Below are positions 8,383 through 16,247 of a DNA stretch of 64,000 nucleotides, piece by piece. A program made the translations under genes and the position numbers. The notes below the pieces were generated by a model. That model ran no database searches. It was not told the DNA's origin and saw nothing but the letters and a program-made list of their open reading frames with translations. The stretch is from Gemmatimonadota bacterium (GTDB lineage: Bacteria; Gemmatimonadota; Gemmatimonadetes; Longimicrobiales; Gaopeijiaceae): assembly GCA_022823225.1 (NCBI GenBank), contig JAJDXM010000024.1, positions 237,319 through 301,318 of the forward strand, read 5' to 3'. Numbering within the stretch: the stretch's first letter is position 1; each line of letters begins with the position of its first letter.

Positions 8383-9932
8383 TGCCGTTCCGCGGATCGT
8401 TTCTTCGTGGTTATCCCGATCACCCCGTGGGCGGCGTCTTCCCCGTAGATCCGCATCGCAGCTGCGCCCTTCCAGATCTCGAAGCTCTCGATGTCCTCGT
8501 CCTTGAGGAACTCGCGGATTGCATCGAAGTAGGCCGGGAAACCCACGCGCACACCGTCGATCACGATGAGCGGCGCCGGTTGCGGACCGGCCATTCGCGT
8601 GAACTTGTCTCCCCAGAGGTTCTCGGTGCCCTCGGCCGCGCGGTGCGACCCGTCGCCCGGGTTCGGCTCTGCCGGCTCGTCGCCCGGAGGCTCGACATCG
8701 CTCTGTTCCACGGGCCCGCCGCTCATGAAGATCCGGATTGCGCCGTGAGCGCCCTCCTCTCCCCAGAGCTCCCTGGCGGCCCCACCCTGCATCACCTCGA
8801 TGCGGTCGACCAGCCCGTCCTCCTGGAGGCCGCTCTCCGACCAGCGCCGGACGGGCTCGGGCAGGTCCTCGTAGCGACCGACGCGAGTATCGTCCACGAA
8901 CACGAGCGGAGCCGGGTCCGAAGCGAACCACTGGGCGACGTTGGAGCCTCCGGCCGCACCCGACGGCGATCCATCCCGGTTTTCGTGGGCCTCGGCAGCG
9001 GTCACTTCCTCGATTGCATCTCCCAGTTCCGTCGGCACCGGGACATCGCATGCGGCGACGAGTGCCCCGGCGGCCACACCCGCAAGCGCGACCGCGCGGC
9101 CCACACTCAGTCTCCTTCGCTTCTCGCTCATCGTCTTCAACCTCCGTTCAAGCAGGCTCTCAGGGTGTCCCATCGCCGGTGCGAATCCCCACCAGCGACG
9201 GGAGCGGGCTCCGGCTTCCAGGAGGACGCCGCCGTAGTCGGCAACCCCGATCCCCGATGCAAGGACCCGCTCATCACAGTCGAGCTCCACGGCGGTGCGG
9301 AGCCGACGGCACATCCACCAGATCGCCGGGCTCCACGGGAACAGCGCCACGACGAGGCCGCCGCAGAGCAGCGCGAGATGGTCCCGCGCCCCCGCATGTT
9401 CCTCCTCGTGACGGACGATCGCGTCGCGGGCACCCGGCTCCAGCTCCAACACCCATGCGGGGATGACGATCTTCGGTCTGGCGACGCCGACGAGGGTGGG
9501 GCCGAAGCGGCGGGAGACGTTGACCGGCGTTCCGGCCACCCTCCTGCGCTCCCAGCGGCGTCGCCTCCAGGCCACAGCCAGCAGCACGCTGCCCAGAACG
9601 AAAAGGGCCGTCAGCGACGCGGCGCCCCATGCCAGAGCCGCGATCCTGCCCGGGTTCACCCCGCCGGGAACCGGAAGTGCCGGAAGCGCGCTCCAGCTGT
9701 CCGCCGGAGCCCCGTTGACCAGCGACGAGACGGCCGATGTGGCCTCCTGCACGGCGGGCGCGGTGGGCGCGGGAGTTCGTCCCGCCAGGGGGATCGCCAC
9801 CGCCAGCACCAGCGCCGCCAGCCAGATGAACCGGCGCGGCCGGCCTGTCGATGCCGCGAGCCGTTCGAGCGCGAACGCGCCGGCCGCGATCAGCGTCGCG
9901 ACCAGGGCCGCGTACAGCATCCAGTCGATCAT
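8379..9932 (-). CDS. BlaR1-type M56 membrane metallopeptidase with two TonB-plug-like modules
   Basis: A 517-residue protein. Membrane segments lie near 4-24, 36-50 and 98-122; the zinc site HEEEH is at 175-179 followed by AGARDHLALL, and VELDCDERV near 215-223. The final membrane segment ends in ALVAACDVPVPTEL (Cys295). Two plug-like repeats follow: 341-405 (APLVFVDDTRV ... RIEVMQGGAARELWGEEGA) and 453-512 (APLIVIDGVRV ... FEIWKGAAAMRIYGEDAAHG). It is the first M56 gene after blaI (67 bp gap), the usual blaI-blaR1 arrangement. By analogy with BlaR1 it should cleave the repressor when its outer part is engaged. Confidence 0.82.
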   Translation of the reverse strand: MIDWMLYAALVATLIAAGAFALERLAASTGRPRRFIWLAALVLAVAIPLAGRTPAPTAPAVQEATSAVSSLVNGAPADSWSALPALPVPGGVNPGRIAALAWGAASLTALFVLGSVLLAVAWRRRRWERRRVAGTPVNVSRRFGPTLVGVARPKIVIPAWVLELEPGARDAIVRHEEEHAGARDHLALLCGGLVVALFPWSPAIWWMCRRLRTAVELDCDERVLASGIGVADYGGVLLEAGARSRRWWGFAPAMGHPESLLERRLKTMSEKRRRLSVGRAVALAGVAAGALVAACDVPVPTELGDAIEEVTAAEAHENRDGSPSGAAGGSNVAQWFASDPAPLVFVDDTRVGRYEDLPEPVRRWSESGLQEDGLVDRIEVMQGGAARELWGEEGAHGAIRIFMSGGPVEQSDVEPPGDEPAEPNPGDGSHRAAEGTENLWGDKFTRMAGPQPAPLIVIDGVRVGFPAYFDAIREFLKDEDIESFEIWKGAAAMRIYGEDAAHGVIGITTKKRSAERQ

Positions 9933-9999
9933 CTTCGAGCCCTCCAGAGTCGCGTCCGGCGGACCCTCCTCCGTCCGTCCCGGGTACGGCGCATGTTCA

Positions 10000-10398
10000 T
10001 CACTCCTCCCCCCTCCGCTCCACCCGGTCCAGCACGGCCCTCATGCGCCGAAGCTCCTCGTCGGTGAATTCGCGGCCCTCCACCAGCGTCGCGAGCAGCA
10101 TTTCGGCGGAGCCGTGGAAGATCTTGTTCACGATCCGGCTGAGCGCCCGTCCACCCGCCCGCTCCGACTCCACCAGCGGGAAGTAGCGGTAGGCGCGGCC
10201 TTCCTGCTCGTGGCCGACGGCGCCCTTCTCCTCGAGGATCTGGAGCATCTTGAGCACCGTCGTGTACCCGACCTCCTCGCCGAGCGCGTCGCGCACCTCC
10301 GCCACCGTCCCCGACCCGTCGCGCCAAAGCACACTCATGATGTCGAGCTCGCGGTCGGTGAAGCCCTTCGGTTCCCGCCTGCGCCGCTCGCCGCTCAT
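10000..10398 (-). CDS. blaI: BlaI/MecI/CopY-family transcriptional repressor
   Basis: A 132-residue winged-helix repressor. FTDRELDIMSVLWRDGSGTV and VGYTTVLKMLQILEEKGAV match the N-terminal DNA-binding domain of BlaI, and the C-terminal half (RIVNKIFHGSAEMLLATLV) matches the dimerisation helices that BlaR1-type peptidases cleave. ATG 10398 overlaps the TGA of the amidohydrolase gene (ATGA). Three M56 proteins and one M56-less derivative follow, so one repressor may report to several sensors. Candidate operators are described at 11825-11897 and 20709-20770. Confidence 0.93.
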   Translation of the reverse strand: MSGERRRREPKGFTDRELDIMSVLWRDGSGTVAEVRDALGEEVGYTTVLKMLQILEEKGAVGHEQEGRAYRYFPLVESERAGGRALSRIVNKIFHGSAEMLLATLVEGREFTDEELRRMRAVLDRVERRGEE

Positions 10399-11843
10399 CG
10401 CTCGCCTCCTGCCGCCACCTCGGCCATGACCTCCCGGACCCGGTCCCCGAAGCCGCGTGCGCGTTCCATCACCTCCTGCTCGTCGACGGTGAGGATTTCG
10501 CGGTCGCGCACCACGATGCGGCCGTTCACGATCACCGTGGTCACGTCGCTGCCGCGCGCCGCGTACACGAGGTGCGAGTAGACGCGGTAGAGCGGGGTCA
10601 GGCCGGGGCGCCGGATGTCGACCAGCACGATGTCCGCACGCTTGCCCGGCTCCAGCGACCCGATCTGGTCGTGCAGGTTCAGCACGCGGGCGCCCCCCAT
10701 CGTGGCCATGCGGAAGACCGTCTCCGCCGGGAGGACCGCGGGGTCGCCAAGCATGAACTTCTGGATCTTGGCGGCGGCGTCCATCTCGTCGAAGAGGTCG
10801 AGGTCGTTGTTGCTGGCGGGCCCGTCCGTCCCGATCCCCACCGGGATCCCGGCCTGGAGCGCCGCCGCGACCGGGGCCGCCCGCGCCACGCCCAGCTTCA
10901 TGTTGCTCTGGGGATTGTGCGCGATCCCGGCGCCGCCCGCCGCGATGCGCGCGATGTCCTCGTCCGACAGGTAGATCGAGTGCGCGAGCACCGTCCCGGG
11001 CCGGAGCGCCCCGATCGACTCGAGGGCCTCGACCACGCCCATCCCGGTCAGTTCGCGCGCGGTGACGTCCTCTGACGGGTCCTCGACGGTGTGGATCTGG
11101 AAGGGGGCATCGTAGCGCTCGGCCAGACGGAAGGCCGCCTCCACCGCGTCGAGCGGCGTGGTGTAGAGCGCGTGGGCGGCGACCGCGGGCACCACCGTGG
11201 GGTGGTCCTGGTAGCGCTCCATGTACTCCGCCGCGTCGGCAAGCGATTCCTCGGGCGTGGCGAAGTCGGGGGTGGGGAAGCCGATCACGTGGGGGCCGGT
11301 GACCGCGCGGATGCCGGCGTCGATCGTGGCCCGCGCCACCTCGTCGCGGAAGTAGTACATGTCGGCGAAGGTGGTCGTGCCGCCCTTCAGCATCTCGACC
11401 GAGGAGAGCAGCGTGCCCCAGTAGACGAAGTCGGGGGCGACGAGGGCGGCCTCGGCCGGGAAAATGTGGTCGTTGAGCCAGGTCATCAGCGGGAGGTCGT
11501 CGGCGAGGCCGCGCAGCAGCGACATCGCAGCGTGGCCGTGCGTGTTGACCAGGCCGGGGATGACGAGGTGACCGGTGGCGTCGATGACCTGGGCGCCGCT
11601 GGGGCGGGGATCGTCGGGCGCGAGGACCGCGGCGATGCGGTCGCCTTCGACCAGGACCGCGCCGCCCTCGTGGATGGTTCCCGCTTCGTCCATCACCACG
11701 ACCGTGCCACCGTCAACGAGGAGCGGGCCATCCGGGTCGGAGGGCCCGGCGTCGCCGGCGCAGGCCGCGAGCAGCAGGAGGGGCAGGGAAGCCATCACCG
11801 TTGTCCGAAGTTCGGGGGATAGAGCACGAAAGATTTCGTACAT
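10395..11843 (-). CDS. exported MtaD/SAH-deaminase-like amidohydrolase
   Basis: A 482-residue member of the amidohydrolase superfamily closest by eye to 5-methylthioadenosine/S-adenosylhomocysteine deaminase. It has the metal site NTHGHAAMSLLRG near residue 100, HTVEDPSED, LAHSIYL and the catalytic GTDGPASNNDLDLFDEM. Unlike cytosolic MtaD it starts with a hydrophobic segment ending LLLLAACAGD, a lipobox, so it is probably a lipoprotein acting outside the inner membrane. Start ATG 11843 supplies arginines for the signal n-region; ATG 11795 is the alternative. It is the first gene of the BlaI-M56 operon. The true substrate is uncertain. Confidence 0.82.
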   Translation of the reverse strand: MYEIFRALSPELRTTVMASLPLLLLAACAGDAGPSDPDGPLLVDGGTVVVMDEAGTIHEGGAVLVEGDRIAAVLAPDDPRPSGAQVIDATGHLVIPGLVNTHGHAAMSLLRGLADDLPLMTWLNDHIFPAEAALVAPDFVYWGTLLSSVEMLKGGTTTFADMYYFRDEVARATIDAGIRAVTGPHVIGFPTPDFATPEESLADAAEYMERYQDHPTVVPAVAAHALYTTPLDAVEAAFRLAERYDAPFQIHTVEDPSEDVTARELTGMGVVEALESIGALRPGTVLAHSIYLSDEDIARIAAGGAGIAHNPQSNMKLGVARAAPVAAALQAGIPVGIGTDGPASNNDLDLFDEMDAAAKIQKFMLGDPAVLPAETVFRMATMGGARVLNLHDQIGSLEPGKRADIVLVDIRRPGLTPLYRVYSHLVYAARGSDVTTVIVNGRIVVRDREILTVDEQEVMERARGFGDRVREVMAEVAAGGER

Positions 11844-11897
11844 AACCTGAATACACCTTAACCGGCAGCGGGTTCCGTGTCAACGACAATCTTCGTA
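11825..11897 (-). promoter_or_regulatory. promoter with paired operator-like elements for the BlaI-M56 operon
   Basis: Read on the minus strand: TACGAAGA (11897-11890), six bases, TTGACA (11883-11878), seventeen bases, TAAGGT (11860-11855), then the palindrome TGTACGAA-N4-TTCGTG (11842-11825). The palindrome overlaps the ATG of the amidohydrolase. The TACGAAGA-N6-TTGACA block and the 18-bp palindrome recur at 20709-20770 in front of the second M56 gene. The -35 is consensus and the -10 is weak. Binding by the BlaI encoded in this operon is inferred, not shown. Confidence 0.6.
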
Positions 11898-12221
11898 AGG
11901 ACGCCGGGGCAGGACGCTGCCGGAGGTCGCGCCACCGCGCCGTTGGGCCGTCGATGCCAGCCCGCGCGAATGCCGTGACGTCTGCTACCCGCGTCGCTAC
12001 CCCCGACCGCTCAACGGGTCAATGGTACCCGGTCGCAGTCGTCGGTTTCAACCCGGATGCGCCGGACGACACGGTCGAAGTCGATAGCTTTCCTGTGCCG
12101 GATGACGCGGTGGGTTCCAGCAGGGGTTGCCGGGAGACTCGGAGAGGGACCCCGGCCCCTGGGGCCGCGGCCACCGGCAACCGGCAACCGGCCAAGGCTC
12201 CATTCACCGCTCGGAGACACG
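11898..12221. other. gene-free stretch without recognised content
   Basis: This gap lies between the divergent operon promoter and the flavin-binding-type gene. Short open frames exist on both strands but none looks like a protein. Short tandem CCGGCAA units near 12174-12191 are the only visible structure. It must hold the promoter of the plus-strand gene at 12222, which I cannot place. Confidence 0.4.
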
Positions 12222-12848
12222 ATGACCACTAGCGCAGACACGAAGCCCGGCGCCACCAACGCCGGTCGCGACGACCCCCGCAGCGCGCTGCGCCGCCGGG
12301 ACCGCGGCAAGGACGACGAGTGGGTCGCCGCCTTTCTCACCCGAGCCGCGTACGGATTCCTGGCGACGGTCGGGCAGGGAGGACAGCCGTTCCTGAACTC
12401 GAACCTCTTCGTGTACGACGACTCGGGCGGGGCCCGACGCATCTACCTGCACACGCACCGCACCGGGCGTACGCGTGACAACCTGGAGGGGGCAGAGAAG
12501 GTCGCCTTCAGCACGGTGGCGATGGGCCGCCTACTCCCCGCGCCGGAGGCTCTTGAGTTCTCGGTGGAGTACGCGGGCGTGGTCGCCTTCGGCACGGGAC
12601 GTGTGGTCGAGAACCGCGACGAGGCCCGCGCCGCCCTGCAGATGCTCCTCGACAAGTATGCCCCGCACCTACGGCCCGGTGTCGACTACCGCCCCACCAC
12701 CGACGACGAGCTCGCGCGCACCGCGGTCTACCGGATCGACATCGAGACCTGGAGCGGCAAGCAGAAGGAGGTGGAGGAGGACTTCCCCGGCGCGTTTGCT
12801 CTGGCGCCGCCTTCGGTTCCGTTTCCCGGGCGGAGATCGGTCCGGTAG
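12222..12848 (+). CDS. pyridoxamine 5'-phosphate oxidase-like flavin-binding protein
   Basis: A 208-residue protein. WVAAFLTRAAYGFLATVGQ, QPFLNSNLFVYDD, IYLHTHRTGRTRDNLEG and VAFSTVAMGR are the strand order of the split-barrel PNPOx-like fold (NimA/HugZ type), which binds FMN or F420 and acts in the cytosol. ATG 12222 has GGAG at a normal distance; a longer frame back to 12057 has no ribosome site and low-complexity sequence. It is monocistronic or cotranscribed with the hicBA remnant that follows. The substrate cannot be told; nitroimidazole reduction or haem/flavin chemistry are family options. Confidence 0.8.
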   Translation: MTTSADTKPGATNAGRDDPRSALRRRDRGKDDEWVAAFLTRAAYGFLATVGQGGQPFLNSNLFVYDDSGGARRIYLHTHRTGRTRDNLEGAEKVAFSTVAMGRLLPAPEALEFSVEYAGVVAFGTGRVVENRDEARAALQMLLDKYAPHLRPGVDYRPTTDDELARTAVYRIDIETWSGKQKEVEEDFPGAFALAPPSVPFPGRRSVR

Positions 12849-12896
12849 CTCCGGACAGGGATGGACGCCATGCGGACGACGTGGGAGATTGAATGA

Positions 12897-13049
12897 ATGA
12901 AGCTGACAGTAGTAGTGCACCAAGCGGAAGAAGGTGGCTTTTGGGCCGAGGTTCCGGCCATTCCTGGATGTGCGTCCCAGGGTGAGACCTATGACGAGTT
13001 GCTCCGCAACATCCACGAAGCGATCGAGGGTTGCCTGGCCGTTGACTGA
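12897..13049 (+). pseudogene. hicB: HicB-type antitoxin, C-terminally truncated
   Basis: A 50-codon frame starting MKLTVVVHQAEEGGFWAEVP, then PGCASQGETYDELLRN and EAIEGCLAVD before TGA. This is the front of a short HicB antitoxin (the EGGYWAEVPxLPGCxSQGET block), but family members normally carry about 15-25 more residues. The frame stops exactly where sequence resembling the interior of HicA begins, which suggests one internal deletion fused the two genes. Too little is left to bind DNA as usual HicB proteins do. Confidence 0.65.
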
Positions 13050-13192
13050 AGCGGATTCACGGCAGCCATCACTTGTACGCCAGGGAAGGGTCACCCGCGC
13101 GCATATCCGTGCCGGTTCATGGTGCGACCGACCACAAGAGAGGATTGCAGAGGCACCTGATGAAGATTGCCGGGATCAGCCAGCGGGATCTC
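13046..13192 (+). pseudogene. hicA: HicA-type toxin remnant lacking its N-terminus and stop
   Basis: In the frame through 13061-13192 the sequence reads LKRIHGSHHLYAREG, ISVPVHGATDHKRG and LMKIAGISQRDL. It matches the core and C-terminal part of the HicA mRNA interferase, including the catalytic GSHH histidine. The first ~20 residues are absent because a TGA (13043-13045) interrupts the frame just upstream, and no start codon with ribosome site is present. The normal stop after AGIS is also missing; the frame runs on to 13360. It is inactive by inspection. Confidence 0.6.
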
Positions 13193-13301
13193 TGGCCGCT
13201 GACCCGGGGCGAGGTTCCAGGCCGGCCACAGGCTTCGCGCTCGCAGACCGGTTGTCCGCCCTCGCGAATCGCGCCCGGCGTGCCTTCACCCGCACACCCC
13301 T

Positions 13302-14708
13302 CTACCCCGAGTGCTTCTCCGCCAGCGCCTCCAGCCCGGCGTCGATCTCTGCGCGGCTGACCCACCGCCCCCGCACCATCACACCCACCCGGTCGACCAG
13401 GTTGCCCAGGTCGTCGAGCGGGTTCGACCCGAGCAGGACCAGGTCGGCGCGCTGTCCCGGCGCGATCGTTCCGAAGTTGCCGTCGAGTCCCAGGTGCGAG
13501 GCCACGTATTCGCCCACGGTCGCGGTCCCGCTCTTCAGGATCTCGTAGTTGGACATCCCCGCTTCCGACATCACGGCAAGCTCCCTGTGGAGCGCGAACC
13601 CCGGCACGTTGAAGAGCTGCGGCGAATCGGTCCCCATCAGGATCCCGGCGCCGGCGTCGGATAGTTCCTTCAGGACGCGCATCCGCAGCGCGAGGTAGAG
13701 GTCGGCTCCCTCGCGGCCCGGCCCGGCCCGCCGCCGCCAGCTGTCGCGGGTACCGGGCGACACGTACTTCATCTCGGGCTGCTGGAGGATGCGGTCCGCG
13801 TCCGGCGCACCGTACAGGTTCTCCCACAGGTACATCGTCGGCACCACGTAGACGTCTTCCGCCATGGTGAGCCGGACGATCTCCGCGAGCTTGGCCTCGT
13901 CGACCCCGCGCGCGAGTCCTCCGAGGCTGATCTGGCCGACGCTCACCTGGGCCTGTACGTCGTCCGAAGCGATCGCCTGGATGTAACCGTCCAGGTGGTC
14001 AACGGTCGACATGCCGGTCTCGATCGCGTGCACCAGCCCGACATCCTGCGGGATGTGCCCTCCGAAGGTGAGGCCCACCTCGCGGGCCACGTCCGCCATC
14101 CGGTCCCACGCCGCGCGCGGCACCCCCGGGTGGATCTTCTGCAGATCGTAGCCGGCTTCGACGTGGGCGCGGATCAGCGCTTCCGCCGCCTCCGGCGTGC
14201 GCGCGGTGCCGCCGTTGAGCGACGGGGCGCCGACGTAGAAGTTCGGGCCGAGCACCTCGCCGCGCTCGAGTTCGTCCGCGAGCGGGATCTGGTACGCCGA
14301 TCCGAGCATGCCCCGGATGGTGGTGATCCCGTTGGCGACGTAGAGGAAGAGGATGTCCTCGACCTCTTCGCGCGGAGGGTTGTCGCCCGGGGGCACGTGC
14401 GCGTGCATCTCGGCGAGGCCGGGCATGAGGTAGCGCCCCTCGCCGTCGATGACGGTGGCGCCGGGGGGCACGTCCACCGCTTCCGCAAACCCCGCCGCCT
14501 CGATCATGCCGTCCCGCACGATGACGGTCCGGTTCTCCAGCACCGCATCGGACGACATCGGAAGCACGCTGACGTTGACGAACGCCGTCAGGCCCTGCAC
14601 GGGGCCCACGGGGCCGGTCCGCGCCGTGCCACCCGTTGCGGACGCCACCAGCGCCAATGCCGCCAATCCTCCCGCCGTCCTCTTCAACACCATCCCTGCA
14701 GTCTTCAT
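13302..14708 (-). CDS. exported imidazolonepropionase-like amidohydrolase
   Basis: A 468-residue protein with signal peptide (MKTAGMVLKR, hydrophobic to SATGGTA), metal-binding MPGLAEMHAHVPPGDN, GGHIPQDVGL, STVDHLDGY and ILMGTDSPQLFNVPGFALH, then the C-terminal beta-sandwich block GTIAPGQRADLVLLGSNPL. These mark the secreted amidohydrolase subfamily (imidazolonepropionase/prolidase-like). ATG 14708 has AGGGGG six bases upstream; the longer frame to 14915 was rejected. It is probably monocistronic. The family includes peptidases and lactonases, so the substrate is open. Confidence 0.85.
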   Translation of the reverse strand: MKTAGMVLKRTAGGLAALALVASATGGTARTGPVGPVQGLTAFVNVSVLPMSSDAVLENRTVIVRDGMIEAAGFAEAVDVPPGATVIDGEGRYLMPGLAEMHAHVPPGDNPPREEVEDILFLYVANGITTIRGMLGSAYQIPLADELERGEVLGPNFYVGAPSLNGGTARTPEAAEALIRAHVEAGYDLQKIHPGVPRAAWDRMADVAREVGLTFGGHIPQDVGLVHAIETGMSTVDHLDGYIQAIASDDVQAQVSVGQISLGGLARGVDEAKLAEIVRLTMAEDVYVVPTMYLWENLYGAPDADRILQQPEMKYVSPGTRDSWRRRAGPGREGADLYLALRMRVLKELSDAGAGILMGTDSPQLFNVPGFALHRELAVMSEAGMSNYEILKSGTATVGEYVASHLGLDGNFGTIAPGQRADLVLLGSNPLDDLGNLVDRVGVMVRGRWVSRAEIDAGLEALAEKHSG

Positions 14709-14952
14709 TCTGATCCCCCTTCCGGCAGGCCTGGACAAGAGCCCGGCGGTATTCGAGCGGCGGTGCGTCCGCGCCGGGCCGCTTCGCCAACCGCCTTCAT
14801 CGTGTGCCTCCATCATATCGTTTCCGGCCGCGGTTCGCCTCTTCGACCCCGGAGTCGTCGCTCCCTCCGGTGCTGGCCAGCCGCGCACGCGCGTCGCTAC
14901 ACTCACCTGCCACACTCACCCTCCCGCCTGCTCCCCGCACCCGGAGGCCCCG

Positions 14953-16161
14953 ATCACCGCCCCCGTCACCCGGTCCGAACGAATCGCGTCGCTGGACGTG
15001 CTGCGCGGCTTCGCGGTGCTCGGCATCCTGATCGTCAACATCCAGGTGTTCGCGCGCGTGGCCACCGCCTACGTGAACCCCCTTTCCGGGCGCGTGCTGG
15101 AGGGCGCGGACCTGTGGACCTGGGCGACGATCTTCACCTTCGCCGACACGAAGTTCATCTCCATCTTCTCGCTGCTCTTCGGCGTGGGCATCGCCATGAT
15201 GAGCGACCGCTCGGCCGAGCGCGGCGTCTCCGGCACCGGCCTCCACTACCGCCGCCAACTCTGGCTGCTCGTCATCGGCCTTGCGCACGCGCTGCTGATC
15301 TGGCACGGCGATGTCCTCGCCGCATACGCCGTGTGCGGGTTCCTGCTGTACGGGTTGCGCAACCTCAACCCTCGCCGCCAACTGTGGATCGGCGGGTGCG
15401 CGGTTGCGGTGGTGGCCGTGTTTCTGGGGCTGCTCATTCTCACCATACCCTATTGGCCGGAAGCGGAACGGGCCGCCGCCATGGCCGAATGGGCGCCCTC
15501 CCAGGAGGTGCTTGCCGCCGAAATCGAGGCCTTCCGGGGTTCCTGGGGCGGGCAGCTGTGGGAGCGGGTGGCGCTGTACGGTTACGTGCTCGCCGCCTTT
15601 CCCGCCTTCCTGCTGTGGCGGGCCGGCGGACTGATGATCATCGGCATGGCGTTCTACCGGCTCGGGATCGTCACAGGTGCGCGCTCGAACGCCTTCTACC
15701 GCCGCATGGCCCTCTTCGGGCTGGCTGCGGGTCTGCCTCTGGCGGCCTGGGCTGCCGCGTACCGGGTCCGGCCCGGGGTCGCGTGGGAGGAGGCGATGTT
15801 CCACGGCGAACTGCTCAACTACGTCGGCTCGGTGGGCGTCTTCCTCGGGTATCTGGCCCTCGTCATGCTGATGGTGAAGGGCGATTGGCTGCCGCGGCTC
15901 CGCAAGCGGCTTGCGGTCGTGGGGCGGATGGCGCTGACCAACTACCTCACCCAGAGCATCCTCTGCTCGCTGATCTTCTACGGCCACGGGCTCGGCCTCT
16001 TCGAGCGGGTGGGGGGACTGGGGCAGGTGGGAATCGTGGCCGCGATCTGGGCGCTGCAGCTGGCGTGGTCGCCCTGGTGGCTGGCGCGTTTCCGGTTCGG
16101 TCCCTTTGAATGGATCTGGCGGTCGGCCACGTACATGAAATGGCAGCCGATGCGGGTGTGA
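14953..16161 (+). CDS. DUF418-family membrane protein with an apparent ATC start
   Basis: About 402 residues with many hydrophobic segments. RIASLDVLRGFAVLGILIVNIQ is the classic DUF418 opening and MALTNYLTQSILCSLIFYGHGLGLF lies in the conserved C-terminal block. Members are polytopic inner-membrane proteins, often annotated as transport-related, with no proven function. No ATG, GTG or TTG lies in frame between the preceding non-coding-looking sequence and the conserved start. The only well-placed site is ATC at 14953, five bases after a perfect GGAGG, giving (M)TAPVTRSERIASLD. The next gene begins 86 bp after its stop. Confidence 0.8.
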   Translation: MTAPVTRSERIASLDVLRGFAVLGILIVNIQVFARVATAYVNPLSGRVLEGADLWTWATIFTFADTKFISIFSLLFGVGIAMMSDRSAERGVSGTGLHYRRQLWLLVIGLAHALLIWHGDVLAAYAVCGFLLYGLRNLNPRRQLWIGGCAVAVVAVFLGLLILTIPYWPEAERAAAMAEWAPSQEVLAAEIEAFRGSWGGQLWERVALYGYVLAAFPAFLLWRAGGLMIIGMAFYRLGIVTGARSNAFYRRMALFGLAAGLPLAAWAAAYRVRPGVAWEEAMFHGELLNYVGSVGVFLGYLALVMLMVKGDWLPRLRKRLAVVGRMALTNYLTQSILCSLIFYGHGLGLFERVGGLGQVGIVAAIWALQLAWSPWWLARFRFGPFEWIWRSATYMKWQPMRV

Positions 16162-16247
16162 GGCGGCCGAGCCTGAGCACTGGCGCCGACCGACTCCGCC
16201 GGCATCCAACCGCAACCGAATCAACGATTGGCAGGCGCGGGCGATCA

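Noticed and set aside
7989..10067. Long plus-strand frame across the M56 genes
   Set aside because: It covers three well-defined minus-strand genes and is arginine/proline-rich shadow sequence.
11954..12232. Small plus-strand frame containing FNPDAPDDTVEVDSF
   Set aside because: It looks briefly protein-like, but the rest is compositionally random and it has no ribosome-binding site or family match.
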